Shown: positions 1 through 9,684 of the stretch, piece after piece | Numbering within the stretch: position 1 is the first letter of the stretch | Layout of the letters: every line of letters starts with the position of its first letter | From: Streptomyces ferrugineus | Lineage (GTDB): Bacteria; Actinomycetota; Actinomycetes; Streptomycetales; Streptomycetaceae | Direction: 5' to 3' | DNA: 64,000 nt | Assembly: GCF_015160855.1 (NCBI RefSeq) | Contig: NZ_CP063373.1 | Span: forward strand, 7,564,001-7,628,000 | Made by a program: the position numbers and the translations under genes | The notes under the pieces: generated by a model | The model's input: only the letters and a program-made list of their open reading frames with translations | What the model was told of the DNA's origin: nothing | Databases searched by the model: none

Positions 1-531
1 CAGGATCGCGCACTTGGCGAGCAGGATCAGGCCCCAGGCGTAACTGGCCTTCGCATACGCCTTCTTGCGGCCGGGGTTGCGGGTGCGCCAGGAGAGGTTC
101 TCCTTGAACACCGGGCCGAGGATGAGGCCGATCAGCGGCACACCGCTCAGGGTCGTGATGATGTACGCGAGGCCCAGCCCCAGCGTGTAGAGCATGCCCG
201 GCAGATAGAAGTCCTTCGCGTTGCCGGTCATCATCGCGAACACGACACCGAAGGCGACACCGAAGACACCGCTGAAGGCGTGCTTGATGGTGTCCCGCAT
301 CACCAGGCGCACCACGACGAGCAGCAGGGACACCGCCAGCGCGGCGATCGCCGACTGGTGCAGGTCCTTGTTGATCGTGTAGATGGTGACGAACAGCAGG
401 CCGGGCAGGACCGTCTCGATCATGCCGCGCACGCCGCCGAAGGCTTCGAACAGCGCGGCCTCGGTCACCGCCCGGGAGTCCTGCTCGGCGTCTGCGGTGG
501 TGTCTTCGGTCGGCTTGTCGAGCGACGTCAC
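1..531 (-). CDS. DUF3159 family membrane protein (3' end outside window)
   Basis: The window holds the first 177 codons; the stop lies beyond position 1. The GTG start at 531 follows the stop of the OB-fold gene by 3 bases, so the two genes are almost certainly co-transcribed. The product has a short acidic N-terminus (starts VTSLDKPTED) and then about four hydrophobic segments. The first helix begins near residue 38 (MIETVLPGLLFVTIY), and a conserved stretch near residue 140 (GVPLIGLILGP) precedes a basic loop and another helix. This pattern fits the actinobacterial DUF3159 integral membrane family of about 230-250 residues. The function of the family is not known. The assignment rests on family resemblance, the conserved pairing with an OB-fold protein, and the hydrophobicity pattern. 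Confidence 0.85.
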   Translation of the reverse strand, partial: MTSLDKPTEDTTADAEQDSRAVTEAALFEAFGGVRGMIETVLPGLLFVTIYTINKDLHQSAIAALAVSLLLVVVRLVMRDTIKHAFSGVFGVAFGVVFAMMTGNAKDFYLPGMLYTLGLGLAYIITTLSGVPLIGLILGPVFKENLSWRTRNPGRKKAYAKASYAWGLILLAKCAIL

Positions 532-534
532 CGG

Positions 535-933
535 CTACTCCCGTCCAAGGGGTCTCAGTTCGTATTTCGGGTTGAACAGCACCCGGCGGCCCCGGCTCAT
601 GGAGATCCGGCCCGATGCGATCAGCCGGCGCCCCGGCTCTATGCCGACTATGGAGCGTCTGCCGAGCCACACCACGTCCAGGGCGGCGGAGCCGTCGAAC
701 AGCTCGGCCTCCAGGGCCGGAACGCCCGCACGCGGCCGCAGGGTGACCGTGCGCAAGGTACCAGTAACCGTCACGACCTGCCGGTCATGACAGTCGCCGA
801 TCTTGGTGCAACCGGCGGTCTCGGCGTCCTCCCGCAGCTCCTCGGACTCCAGGTCCTCCTGCGACGAGGAGAGCCGGTCGAGCATGCGCCGGAACCGGCC
901 CACCGACTTTTCGGAACGAGGAACAGCACTCAT
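535..933 (-). CDS. OB-fold nucleic-acid-binding domain protein
   Basis: This is a 132-residue cytoplasmic protein. The N-terminal 50 residues are charged and helical (SEKSVGRFRRMLDRLSS). From about residue 52 an OB-fold follows, with the strand pattern VVTVTGTLRTVTL, then LEAELFDGSAALDVVWLG, then GRRLIASGRISMSRGRRVLFNP. OB-folds of this type bind single-stranded nucleic acid, as in RecG or anticodon-binding domains; the real ligand is unknown here. The gene lies 19 bases after kdpE and 3 bases before the DUF3159 gene, so it could be read through from kdpDE. The ATG start is the only good one before the conserved part. Confidence 0.85.
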   Translation of the reverse strand: MSAVPRSEKSVGRFRRMLDRLSSSQEDLESEELREDAETAGCTKIGDCHDRQVVTVTGTLRTVTLRPRAGVPALEAELFDGSAALDVVWLGRRSIVGIEPGRRLIASGRISMSRGRRVLFNPKYELRPLGRE

Positions 934-952
934 GCTTGAAGCGTACCGGGCC

Positions 953-1632
<680 letters not shown>

Positions 1633-1636
<4 letters not shown>

Positions 1637-4215
1637 AGGGTCTGCCTTTCTGCTTCCACGGGGCGCCTCACCGGCACGCCCCCTTCTTCTACAGGCTCCG
1701 CGCGCGATTGTGCCGCCCGCAGGGTGAGCACCATGGTGAGGCCTCCGCCGGGGGTGTCCTCGGCGTTGAGGGTGCCGCCCATGGCCTCGGCGAAGCCGCG
1801 GGCGACGGCCAGGCCGAGCCCGACTCCCGCGCCGCGCGGGGCGTCGCCGTAGCGCTGGAAGGGCGCGAAGATGCGCTCCTTGGCCTCGTCCGGGACGCCG
1901 GGCCCGCGGTCGACCACCCGGACCTCCACCCGCTCGGCGATGGCGCTGGCGGACACCAGGACCCGGCTGTCGTCCGGGCTGTACTTGACGGCGTTCTCGA
2001 CCAGGTTGGCCACCGACCGCTCCAGCAGCCCGGGGTCCACGGCGACCATGGGCAGCGTCTCCGGAATGTCCAGTTCCACGCTGTCCTCGGGCACCCCGCC
2101 CAGCGCCATCGGCACCACCTCGTCGAGGTCGATCTCCCTGATCAGCGGGGTGACCGTGCCGGTCTGGAGGCGGGACATGTCCAGCAGGTTCCCGACCAGG
2201 TGGTCCAGCCGGTCCGCGCCCTCCTCGATGCCCTCCAGCAGTTCGGCCTCGTCCTCCTCGGACCACGCCACGTCATCGGAGCGCAGCGAGGAGACGGACG
2301 CCTTGATGCTCGCGAGCGGAGTACGCAGGTCATGGCTGACGGCGGCGAGCAGCGCCGTGCGGATGCGGTTGCCCTCGGCCAGTTCCTTGGCCTGGTCGGC
2401 CTCGCGCTGGAGGCGCTGGCGGTCCAGGACGACGGCGGCCTGGGCGGCGAAGGCGGCGAGCACCCGGCGGTCCTCGGCGGGCAGCACCCGGCCGGTCAGG
2501 GCGAGTGCCATGTGGTCGCCGACCGGTACGTCGACGTCCGCGTCCTCGGGCCGTGCCGGTGCCGCTCCCCCGCCCACGCTGCCCGCGCAGGTCCACGGGT
2601 CGATGTCGCCCGCCCGCTCCAGCAGGGCCGCCGACTCCATGCCGAAGGTCTCACGGACCCGCTCCAGCAGTTCCTCCAGGCCGGTCTCGCCGCGCAGCAC
2701 GTTCCCGGCGAGGAAGGACAGGATCTCGGACTCGGCGCGCAGCCGGGCCGCCTGGTGGGTGCGGCGGGCGGCGAGGTCGACCACGGAGGCGACGGCCACC
2801 GCCACGAAGACGAAGATGACGAGCGCGAGCAGGTTCTTGGGGTCGGCGATCGTGACGCGGTGCAGCGGCGGGGTGAAGAACCAGTTCAGCAGCATCGAGC
2901 CGACCGCCGCCGAGGCCAGCGCGGGGAGGAGCCCGCCGAGCAGGGCCGCCGCCACGGTCAGGGTCAGGAACAGCAGCATGTCGTTCGCCAGCCCGAGGTC
3001 GGCGTCGACGTGGGTCAGCAGCAGCGTGAGCAGCGTCGGTCCGCCGACGCCGACGAGCCAGCCCGCGAGGATCCGGGGCCGGCCGAGGCGCGCTCCGCGG
3101 GCCACGGGCAGTCCACGCCCCTTGGCGGCCTCCTCGTGGGTGACGATGTGCACGTCGAGGTCGGGGCCGGACTCGCGGGCCACCGTGGCGCCGACGCCGG
3201 GTCCGAAGACGTACTGCCAGCTCCGGCGGCGCGAGGAGCCGAGCACTATCTGGGTGGCGTTCGCCCCGCGCGCGAAGGCCAGCAGCGCGGCCGGGATGTC
3301 GTCGCCGACGACGTGGTGGAAGGTGCCGCCGAGGTCCTCGACGAGCGTGCGCTGGACGGCGAGTTCCTTCGGCGAGGCGGACGTCAGCCCGTCGCTGCGG
3401 GCGATGTAGACGGCGAGCACCTCGCCGCCGGCGCCCTTCTCCGCGAGCCGCGCGGCCCGGCGGATCAGCGTGCGCCCCTCGGGACCGCCGGTCAGCCCGA
3501 CCACGATCCGCTCCCGTGAGCCCCAGATCTTCGAGACCCGGTGATCGCTGCGGTACTGCTGGAGGTACTCGCCGACCCGGTCCGCCACCCACAGCAGCGC
3601 CAGCTCGCGCAGGGCGGTCAGGTTCCCGGGGCGGAAGTAGTTCGACAGGGCCGCGTCGACCTTGTCCGGCTGGTAGATGTTGCCGTGCGCCATGCGGCGG
3701 CGCAGCGCCTGCGGCGACATGTCGACAAGCTCGACCTGATCGGCGCGCCGCACCACCTCGTCCGGCACGGTCTCCTGCTGCCGTACGCCGGTGATGGACT
3801 CCACGACATCGCCCAGCGACTCCAGATGCTGGATGTTGACGGTCGAGATGACGTCGATCCCGGCCGCCAGCAGTTCCTCCACGTCCTGCCAGCGCTTGGC
3901 GTTGCGGGAGCCGGGGACGTTGGTGTGGGCGAGTTCGTCGACGAGGGCGACCTGTGGGCGCCGTGCCAGGACGGCGTCGACGTCCATCTCGGTGAAGGCG
4001 CTTCCGCGGTACTCCAGCCGTCTGCGCCGTATCTGCTCCAGGCCGTGCAGCATCACCTCGGTGCGCGGCCGGTCGTGGTGCTCCACGAACGCGACGACGC
4101 AGTCGGTGCCCCGCTCGATCCGCCGGTGCGCCTCGGACAGCATCGCGTACGTCTTGCCGACGCCCGGTGCCGCACCGAGATGGATCCGAAGCCTGCCGCG
4201 TCCCATGGTCCCCAT
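1633..4215 (-). CDS. kdpD: KdpD-type K+/osmosensing histidine kinase
   Basis: The 860-residue product shows the full KdpD architecture. A KdpD N-terminal domain has a Walker A motif near residues 14-22 (GAAPGVGKT) and the LVDELAHTN motif. A universal-stress-protein domain covers about 225-345 (GSRERIVVGLTGGPEG). A DUF4118 module of four transmembrane helices spans about 385-500, then a GAF-like region. The HisKA domain has phospho-acceptor H628 in SHDLRTPLAS, and the ATPase domain has the N-box LVENAVKYS and G-boxes DRGPGVPDE and GVGLGLAV. It senses low K+ or turgor at the membrane and phosphorylates KdpE, to which it is coupled by a 4-base overlap. A second ATG nine bases downstream (4206) is an alternative start. 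Confidence 0.93.
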
Positions 4216-4348
4216 TGTGTTCCGGTCACTGCTGCCTACTCAGCGTCGACCCTACGGCCAATATTCGCGACAAATGGGGCCGGGCGGGGTGGCGGGGGCG
4301 TCTTTGACGCGACTCTGACGCTCCCCGCCGTCATGTCGTGCGGGCTCG

Positions 4349-5515
4349 TCAGCCGGGGTTGTCGCCGTGCGTGAGGGTCTCCCAGGCCACGAAGAGGTTG
4401 TTGCTGCCGGCCGGGCGGCCCCGCTCGGTCAGTGCCCGGGTGTTGGTCATCGGGATGCCGAGGCGGTTGCGCAGGGCGTTGTGGCTGACCTCGGTGACCG
4501 GGCCGAGGCCGAGCTTGAGCGAGCCGCCGCACAGCCAGCTCGGGGCGGCCGTGCCGAGCTGGTACTTCGCCTGGAACCCGAGCGCGTGCCGCAGCCGCTC
4601 GCCGATGTCGGTGCCGTACAGGTCCTGGCCCTGGATGCGGCTGGTCTCGGCGACGTGCGAGATCGCGGAGATGCCGTAGCCGGTGTGGGTGAAGTCGCGG
4701 CAGGTCTCCTGGGTGAGGCCGGTGACGAAGGTGCCCTGTCCCTGCCAGTAGTTGACGATCTTCTCGCGGGTGTCGAGGTTCTGGCTCGGCACCGTCCTGG
4801 GCAGGTCGCCGTCGGAGGACAGATAGACGTAGGCGGCGGCGCGGGTGCGGAACTTTGCCATGGCCTTGTCGTACGACGCCTTGTCCTCCAGCAAGACCGA
4901 GATGCCGACGGCGGCCTCCATCATCGACAGCTCCCAGTTGCCGTTGGAGTTCGAGCCGTTGATGATCTCGGACAGATAGACGGTGCGCAGCATGGTGGCG
5001 AACCGGCCGGAGTTGGCCCAGCTCCCGCTGTACGTGTACTTGATGATCTCGGCGGCCTTGGGCCAGGAGGAGCCGGCCCAGCCCGTCTGGAGGGGCGCGT
5101 TGCTGTTGGTGTGGTCCCTGATCACCGCGGACCAGGCGTCCATCAGCGCGATGGCCTTCTTCGCGTGCCGCTCGTCGCGGGTGATGTACCAGGCCAGGGC
5201 CTGGGTGTAGGCGGCCATCGCATCCTCGCGCTCGTCGGTGCAGCCGTAGTTGGGGTTCGAGTAGGAGCCGCACTCGACGACCGCACGGGGCTTGGGGGTG
5301 CGGTTCAGATCGGCGTACTTGCTCCCCATCATCTGGTCGAAGGCGCCTTTCCAGGGCTGGGCGCCGGCGTTGACCTTGGCGCGGGTGAAGTCCAACTGCC
5401 CCTTGGAGACGGTGACTCCGGGGTGGGTGAAGGTGCCGGGCGCGGCGCCGGCGGGCCAGGCGACGACACCGGCGACGAGGGCGGCCGTGGCTGCGAGGAG
5501 TGCGGTTCTGCGCAT
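4349..5515 (-). CDS. Secreted alginate lyase family (PL5-like) protein
   Basis: This is a 388-residue exported protein. The signal peptide is clear: MRRTALLAATAAL core, cleavage probably after PAGAA near residue 25. The mature part resembles the alginate_lyase (alpha/alpha barrel, PL5-like) domain, with the motifs VECGSYSNPN, the helical QALAWYITRDERHAKKAI, GWAGSSWPKAAEI and NSNGNWELSMMEA, and HTGYG near the end of the barrel. Such proteins cleave uronate-containing polysaccharides by beta-elimination outside the cell; the substrate here cannot be read from sequence. The gene stands alone between kdpD and the dut cluster, with its own intergenic region on each side. The ATG at 5515 has a weak ribosome binding site. 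Fold confidence is high; catalytic specificity is uncertain. Confidence 0.82.
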   Translation of the reverse strand: MRRTALLAATAALVAGVVAWPAGAAPGTFTHPGVTVSKGQLDFTRAKVNAGAQPWKGAFDQMMGSKYADLNRTPKPRAVVECGSYSNPNYGCTDEREDAMAAYTQALAWYITRDERHAKKAIALMDAWSAVIRDHTNSNAPLQTGWAGSSWPKAAEIIKYTYSGSWANSGRFATMLRTVYLSEIINGSNSNGNWELSMMEAAVGISVLLEDKASYDKAMAKFRTRAAAYVYLSSDGDLPRTVPSQNLDTREKIVNYWQGQGTFVTGLTQETCRDFTHTGYGISAISHVAETSRIQGQDLYGTDIGERLRHALGFQAKYQLGTAAPSWLCGGSLKLGLGPVTEVSHNALRNRLGIPMTNTRALTERGRPAGSNNLFVAWETLTHGDNPG

Positions 5516-5629
5516 GTGTGGGGGGCCTTCCGTTCTCGTATGTGAACGTGAAGCGCCTTTATGAACAGACGCGTTGGCCGGAGACGGTAGGTACAGACCA
5601 ATACGCCGTCAAGAGTCCACGCACGAGAA

Positions 5630-5657
5630 AGGGCCGCACCCCTGAGGGGTACGGCCC
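5630..5657 (-). terminator. Intrinsic-type hairpin after the DUF3710 gene
   Basis: An inverted repeat AGGGCCG-CA-CCCCTGAGGGG-TA-CGGCCCT lies 18 bases after the DUF3710 stop. It forms a GC-rich stem with an internal 2-base mismatch. There is no clear T run, as is normal in Streptomyces. It probably ends the PaaI-dut-DUF3710 transcript. Confidence 0.7.
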
Positions 5658-5674
5658 TGGTGTCTCCGCGGTGC

Positions 5675-6433
5675 TCAGCGCACCTCAGTGATCTCCGGTC
5701 CGCGCTGGAGCTGGCCCATGCCGCCGGAGAAGCGCGATCCGGCCTCCTCCTGCTGGACGCCCTCCGGAACCATCTGGGCGTCGTTCGGCAGCTTCAGGAC
5801 GATCGGGTCGCGCGGGGCCATCGGCCCCTCGCCACGGACCACGACCGTGTCCCGGAAGATCTGCTCGAGCAGACCGGCCGCCTGCGGCTGCACGGCGCCC
5901 TGGCCCGAGATCACACCGCGCAGGAACCAGCGGGGCCCGTCCACTCCGACGAACCGCACGACCTGGAAACCGCCCGTGCCGTCCGGGAGTTGCACCGGCA
6001 CCTGGGCCCTCAGCTCCCAGCCGAGCGGGCCCTCGACCTCGTCGATGATGCCGCCCTGCTGGGTGATCCCGGAGCCGATCTCCTCGCGTACCTCGCTCCA
6101 GATGCCCTCGCGCTTGGGCGCGGCGAAGGCCTGGAGCTGGATGGCGCTGTCGCGCAGCACGACGGTCGCCGCGACGATCGCGTCGCCCGCGACCTCCACG
6201 CGCAGCTCCATGCCGTCGACGCCGGGCACGAGCATGCCTCCCAGGTCCACCCGGCCCTCGCCGGGCTCACGGACCTCGGAGCTGTCCCACGGGCCGTCGG
6301 GCCGCGGTTCCGGCTCCAGCCGTACGCGCTCATGCGTGCCGTCGTCGTCCGCCTCAGAGTCGATGTCGACGACCTGCTCGGGCTCGCCGGCCGCGTCCTC
6401 GGCGGCACCCTTCTTCTTGCGACGTCCGAACAC
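5675..6433 (-). CDS. DUF3710 family protein
   Basis: The 252-residue product starts VFGRRKKKG, followed by an acidic low-complexity region to about residue 50 and then a globular domain (VDLGGMLVPGVDGMELRVE; VQLPDGTGGFQVVRFVGVDGPRWFLRG). This matches the actinobacterial DUF3710 family, which lacks a known function and is usually found beside dut. The GTG at 6433 was chosen because GAAGGA lies 7 bases upstream and the dut stop is 1 base away. The frame stays open to 6679 inside dut, but that extension is a shadow of the dut gene. The protein is probably cytoplasmic; I see no signal peptide or membrane helix. Confidence 0.87.
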   Translation of the reverse strand: MFGRRKKKGAAEDAAGEPEQVVDIDSEADDDGTHERVRLEPEPRPDGPWDSSEVREPGEGRVDLGGMLVPGVDGMELRVEVAGDAIVAATVVLRDSAIQLQAFAAPKREGIWSEVREEIGSGITQQGGIIDEVEGPLGWELRAQVPVQLPDGTGGFQVVRFVGVDGPRWFLRGVISGQGAVQPQAAGLLEQIFRDTVVVRGEGPMAPRDPIVLKLPNDAQMVPEGVQQEEAGSRFSGGMGQLQRGPEITEVR

Positions 6434-6434
6434 G

Positions 6435-6986
6435 TCACTGTCCTTCCCGGTCGGATACGACCGAAGCGTATCGATTCCCACCCGCCCGGCCGCCGTCGGC
6501 GGCCTGACCGTCTGTATCGCTTGTGCCGTCCACCGCGGCATGCCCGCCGGTGGACCCGAAGCCCCCCTCGGCCCGTGCCGAATCGGGAAGCTCCGCGACC
6601 TCCTGGAAGCGAACCCTCTCGACCTGCTGGACGACCAGTTGGGCAATCCGGTCGAAGCGCTCGAACCGCACGCTCTCACGCGGGTCGAGATTCACCACGA
6701 TCACCTTGATCTCCCCACGGTACCCGGCATCAACCGTCCCCGGGGCATTCACGAGGGCGACACCGAGACGGGCGGCGAGACCGGAACGCGGGTGCACGAA
6801 GGCCGCGTACCCCTCCGGGAGGGCGATCGACACCCCGGTGGGCAGGACGGCCCGCTCCCCCGGCTTCAGTTCGTGGCCCCGAGTGGTGCGCAGATCGGCT
6901 CCCGCGTCGCCGGGTTGCGCGTACGTCGGAAGCGGTACGTCCGGATCGACACGCCGGATCAGCACGTTCAGGGGATCACGGCTCAC
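6435..6986 (-). CDS. dut: Deoxyuridine 5'-triphosphate nucleotidohydrolase
   Basis: This 183-residue trimeric dUTPase converts dUTP to dUMP and pyrophosphate, keeping uracil out of DNA and supplying dUMP for dTMP synthesis. The family motifs are present in order: AGDAGADL (I), HPRSGLAARLG (II), NAPGTVDAGYRGEI with the catalytic Asp (III), RIAQLVVQ (IV) and the C-terminal P-loop-like motif ARAEGGFGSTGG (V). A disordered Gly/Asp-rich tail of about 30 residues follows motif V, longer than in E. coli. The GTG start at 6986 overlaps the stop of the thioesterase gene by 4 bases (GTGA), and the stop is 1 base from the DUF3710 start, so all three genes form one coupled operon. Confidence 0.95.
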   Translation of the reverse strand: MSRDPLNVLIRRVDPDVPLPTYAQPGDAGADLRTTRGHELKPGERAVLPTGVSIALPEGYAAFVHPRSGLAARLGVALVNAPGTVDAGYRGEIKVIVVNLDPRESVRFERFDRIAQLVVQQVERVRFQEVAELPDSARAEGGFGSTGGHAAVDGTSDTDGQAADGGRAGGNRYASVVSDREGQ

Positions 6987-7567
6987 GGGTTCACCTCGAA
7001 GGCTCGGGCACGCCGCACCTGGTCCGGGTCGCTCATGGCGGCCCGGATCTCCTGCGGGCGGCCGTTGTCGATGAAGTGGTCGACCTTGACCTCGATGAAG
7101 AGGGCGTCGGCACGGACCGCGACGGGCCCCTCGGGGCCGCCGATCCGCCCGGTGGCCCGGGAGAAGATCTTGCGCCCCGCCACCGCCGTCACCTCCGCCT
7201 CGAGGTGCAGGACCGTGCCCACCGGAACCGGCCGCACGAAGTCGGTCTCCAGCCGCCCGGTCACCGCGATGGTGCGCAGCAGCCAGTTGAGCGAGCCGAG
7301 GGTCTCGTCGAGGGCGGTCGCGAGCACACCCCCGTGCGCCAGCCCGGGCGCGCCCTGGTGGGCGGGCTGCACGGTGAACTCGGCGGTGATGCTCACACCG
7401 TCCCCCGCCCGCGCCTCCAGGTGCAGCCCGTGGGGCTGCTCGCCGCCACAGCCGAAACACTCGCCGTAGTGCGCCCCTAGCACCTCACCGGGCGCGGGAG
7501 CATCCGGATGCCGCACCGGTTTCACGGCGTCGGCCGGAGGCTGAAGAGCTGCTGAAGTACCTCTCAC
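6983..7567 (-). CDS. PaaI-type hotdog-fold thioesterase
   Basis: The product is a hotdog-fold acyl-CoA thioesterase of about 194 residues. Key features are the N-terminal YGECFGCGGEQPHGLHL, the helix-start motif HQGAPGLAHGGVLATALDE typical of PaaI-family active sites, and LETDFVRPVPVGTVLHLEAEV. It probably hydrolyses an acyl-CoA in the cytoplasm; the substrate is unknown. It is the first gene of the dut operon and overlaps dut by 4 bases. The GTG at 7567 is preferred. An ATG at 7627 in the same frame overlaps the ATG of the divergent DUF3093 gene, which would leave no room for two promoters. The start remains uncertain. Confidence 0.85.
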   Translation of the reverse strand: MRGTSAALQPPADAVKPVRHPDAPAPGEVLGAHYGECFGCGGEQPHGLHLEARAGDGVSITAEFTVQPAHQGAPGLAHGGVLATALDETLGSLNWLLRTIAVTGRLETDFVRPVPVGTVLHLEAEVTAVAGRKIFSRATGRIGGPEGPVAVRADALFIEVKVDHFIDNGRPQEIRAAMSDPDQVRRARAFEVNP

Positions 7568-7625
7568 AGCCGCAGACCTTACCCGCGCGTCGGGGCAGTC
7601 CGGACACCGTGCCAAGCTTGGCTCC

Positions 7626-8087
7626 ATGCAGCTCTCCGCCGCCCCGTTCGAAGAACGCCTCACGGCCCCCCGCTCCTGGTGGCTGATCTCGTTCCTGGTC
7701 GGGCTCTCCCTGGCCCTGATCCTCCTGCCGTTCGGCACGCTGCCCATGCTCGCGGGCCTGGCCGGCGGCACCGCGGCGGCGGCCGTCATGGCCAGTTCGT
7801 ACGGCTCCGTCCGCATTCGCGTGGTGGGCGACTCGCTGATCGCGGGCGACGCGAAGGTCCCGGTGCGGGCGCTGGGCGAGGCGCATGTCCTGGACCCGGA
7901 GGAGGCCCGCGCCTGGCGCACCCACAAGGCCGACACCCGGGCCTTCCTGCTGCTGCGCGCCTACATCCCCACGGCCCTGCGCGTGGAGGTCACGGACCCC
8001 GAGGACCCGACGCCGTACCTGTATCTGTCGACCCGTGAGCCGGAGCGCCTGGCGGAGGCGATCAGGGCCGCCAAGGCCTCGGCCTAG
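7626..8087 (+). CDS. DUF3093 membrane protein
   Basis: This is a 153-residue protein with one or two closely spaced membrane helices at residues 18-55 (WWLISFLVGLSLALILLPFG; LAGLAGGTAAAAVMA) and a C-terminal cytoplasmic domain (GSVRIRVVGDSLIAGDAKVPV; AFLLLRAYIPTALRVEVTDPEDPTPYLYLSTREPERLAEAI). The layout matches the actinobacterial DUF3093 family, whose role is unknown and which resembles a PH-like domain behind a membrane anchor. The gene is transcribed divergently from the dut operon across about 60 bases and faces the EcsC-like gene at its 3' end, with a shared hairpin between them. Confidence 0.85.
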   Translation: MQLSAAPFEERLTAPRSWWLISFLVGLSLALILLPFGTLPMLAGLAGGTAAAAVMASSYGSVRIRVVGDSLIAGDAKVPVRALGEAHVLDPEEARAWRTHKADTRAFLLLRAYIPTALRVEVTDPEDPTPYLYLSTREPERLAEAIRAAKASA

Positions 8088-8097
8088 CACACAAGAT

Positions 8098-8115
8098 CGG
8101 GCCGTCACCGGCCCG
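8098..8115. terminator. Short bidirectional hairpin between convergent genes
   Basis: The inverted repeat CGGGCCG-TCAC-CGGCCCG lies 10 bases after the DUF3093 stop and 11 bases after the stop of the facing minus-strand gene. It could serve both transcripts. The stem is only 7 bp and no T run follows, so the call is tentative. Confidence 0.5.
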
Positions 8116-8126
8116 TGCCGGGCGAC

Positions 8127-9053
8127 TCAGCCGCCCCCGAGCTCCTTGCGCCAGTGGCTGCGCGCGGCGTCGTCCATCGGCAGCGGCTCGGCCGGGCGCT
8201 CCAGCGGCGGAAGCTGCGCCAACTCCTCCCACGGCACCTGGATCCTGCGCAGGTCGGCGCGGATCCGCGCGGCGAGTCTCTTGGTGTCCCGCCGGTTCAT
8301 GGCCGCGCCCACGGCGGCGCCCACCAGGAAGGGCATCAGGTTCGGCAGGTTGCGCACCATGCGCTTCATGATCTGCTGACGCAGCTCACGCTTCATCTGC
8401 CCGCCGAGAGCGGCGTTGACCGTCACGGGCTTCAGGGGGTCGATGCCGCGCTCCTCGGTCCACGAGGACAGATACGCGGTGCTGCGGGCACGCAGATTGC
8501 CGGGCGGGCGTACGCCGTAGACCTCGTGCAGTTCGGCGATCAGCTTCATCTCGATCGCCGCCACGCCGGTGATCTCGGCGGCCAGTTCGGTCGGCATCGC
8601 GGGCGGCACCGGCAGCATCGCCGCGGCGCCCACTCCGGCGCCCACCGTGGAACTCGCGTTCGCCGCGCCCGCGACGAGTTTGTCCGCGAGCTGTTCGGGC
8701 CCGAGGCCCGGGAACTGTCGGCGAAGGGTCGCGAGGTCGCGTACGGGGATACGCGGGGCGTTCTCGATGATCCGGTCGGCCAGGTACCCGAGACCCGCCC
8801 TGGCGGCGCTGCCGCCCTTACGGACGCCTTCTCTGGCCCTGTGCCGGATCACCGCGACCCTGCGCCTGGCCACGGGCGCGGGAACCTCGGCCGACGCCGG
8901 GAGGTCAGCTCCGGACATCGGTTCGAGCGAGGCTCCCTCACCGGATGAGCCCCGCTCGTCGTCACGCGCGCCGTACGGGCCGTCGGACGGCCCCTGGTCC
9001 GCTGTCCGCCCGCGGCGGAAGCGGCGCTTCCGAGGAGGGGTCGAGCCAGTCAT
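8127..9053 (-). CDS. EcsC-like hypothetical protein
   Basis: The 308-residue product has a charged, disordered N-terminus of about 65 residues. A globular region follows with glycine/alanine-rich helices (ASSTVGAGVGAAAMLPVPPA, then TELAAEITGVAAIEMKLIAEL, then a YGV tripeptide). Near residue 240 is the hydrophobic patch NLPNLMPFLVGAAVGAAMNRRDT. The pattern of a glycine-rich amphipathic region followed by a helix ending in YG is reminiscent of the EcsC family of membrane-associated proteins, but I cannot prove membership. The start lies 13 bases after the DUF4193 stop, with GAGGTC upstream, so the two genes are co-transcribed. The function is unknown. Confidence 0.75.
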   Translation of the reverse strand: MTGSTPPRKRRFRRGRTADQGPSDGPYGARDDERGSSGEGASLEPMSGADLPASAEVPAPVARRRVAVIRHRAREGVRKGGSAARAGLGYLADRIIENAPRIPVRDLATLRRQFPGLGPEQLADKLVAGAANASSTVGAGVGAAAMLPVPPAMPTELAAEITGVAAIEMKLIAELHEVYGVRPPGNLRARSTAYLSSWTEERGIDPLKPVTVNAALGGQMKRELRQQIMKRMVRNLPNLMPFLVGAAVGAAMNRRDTKRLAARIRADLRRIQVPWEELAQLPPLERPAEPLPMDDAARSHWRKELGGG

Positions 9054-9066
9054 GCCCGACCCGACC

Positions 9067-9363
9067 TCAGTCGCAGTCGCGGCAGATCGGCTGACCGTTC
9101 TTCTCCCGGGCCAGCTGGCTGCGGTGGTGCACCAGGAAGCAGCTCATGCAGGTGAACTCGTCCTGCTGCTTCGGCAGCACCCGGACGGCCAGCTCCTCAT
9201 TGGAGAGGTCGGCGCCGGGCAGTTCCAGGCCCTCGGCGGCCTCGAACTCGTCGACGTCCACAGCGGACGTCGACTTGTCGTTCCGCCGGGCCTTCAGTTC
9301 TTCAAGGCTGTCCGAGTCGACGTCGTCGTCGGTCTTGCGTGGGGTGTCGTAATCCGTTGCCAT
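9067..9363 (-). CDS. DUF4193 small zinc-binding-type protein
   Basis: This 98-residue acidic protein (MATDYDTPRKTDDDVDSDS) has a C-terminal pair of CxxC motifs, CMSC and CRDC, about 23 residues apart, fitting a zinc ribbon. It matches the actinobacterial DUF4193 family, whose function is unknown; small acidic zinc proteins of this kind in Streptomyces are often associated with transcription or development. The ATG at 9363 was chosen over the longer frame to 9405, because it gives the usual length of about 99 residues and follows GGGGGAGAGCGAC. It is the first gene of a pair with the EcsC-like gene. Confidence 0.88.
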   Translation of the reverse strand: MATDYDTPRKTDDDVDSDSLEELKARRNDKSTSAVDVDEFEAAEGLELPGADLSNEELAVRVLPKQQDEFTCMSCFLVHHRSQLAREKNGQPICRDCD

Positions 9364-9528
9364 GTCGCTCTCCCCCTCTGGGTGTCTGCGGTGTCTCCAG
9401 CGCACGTAACGCGTGAGAGGCCGGACTTGTGCCCGACCCGAGGCGGAGATTTTGCCTCACATCAAGGTCTGTTACTCAATCGACACCCAAGCGAACTCCT
9501 CAAGAGTGATCGGCTTGGATGGCGAACG

Positions 9529-9544
9529 GGACCGTACACGGTCC
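9529..9544. promoter_or_regulatory. Perfect 16-bp palindrome (operator candidate)
   Basis: The sequence GGACCG-TACA-CGGTCC has 6-bp arms and a 4-base centre. It lies 166 bases upstream of the DUF4193 start, in AT-richer intergenic DNA. It could be a repressor or activator site for that gene; the binding protein is unknown. Confidence 0.4.
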
Positions 9545-9670
9545 TAATGCCGCAGTTCAAAGGCGTCTCACCGTGTACTTCCCGTGATCAAGACCCTCGA
9601 AAACCCGGATTTTCCCGGCTTTCCGACCGGCCTCATGATCACGGAGAGTAGATGGCCGGAAATTCGCCCC

Positions 9671-9684
9671 TGTGATCGATCACA
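9671..9684. promoter_or_regulatory. Crp-like palindrome TGTGATCGATCACA
   Basis: This perfect 14-bp palindrome contains GTG-N6-CAC, which is the core pattern of Crp-family sites in Streptomyces. It lies 84 bases after the cutS stop and about 310 bases upstream of the DUF4193 start. No gene starts close by, so its role is unclear. Confidence 0.4.

Noticed and set aside
4236..5273. 345-codon minus frame overlapping the alginate-lyase gene
   Set aside because: It is the out-of-frame shadow of the alginate-lyase gene, whose signal peptide, length and domain motifs are clear.
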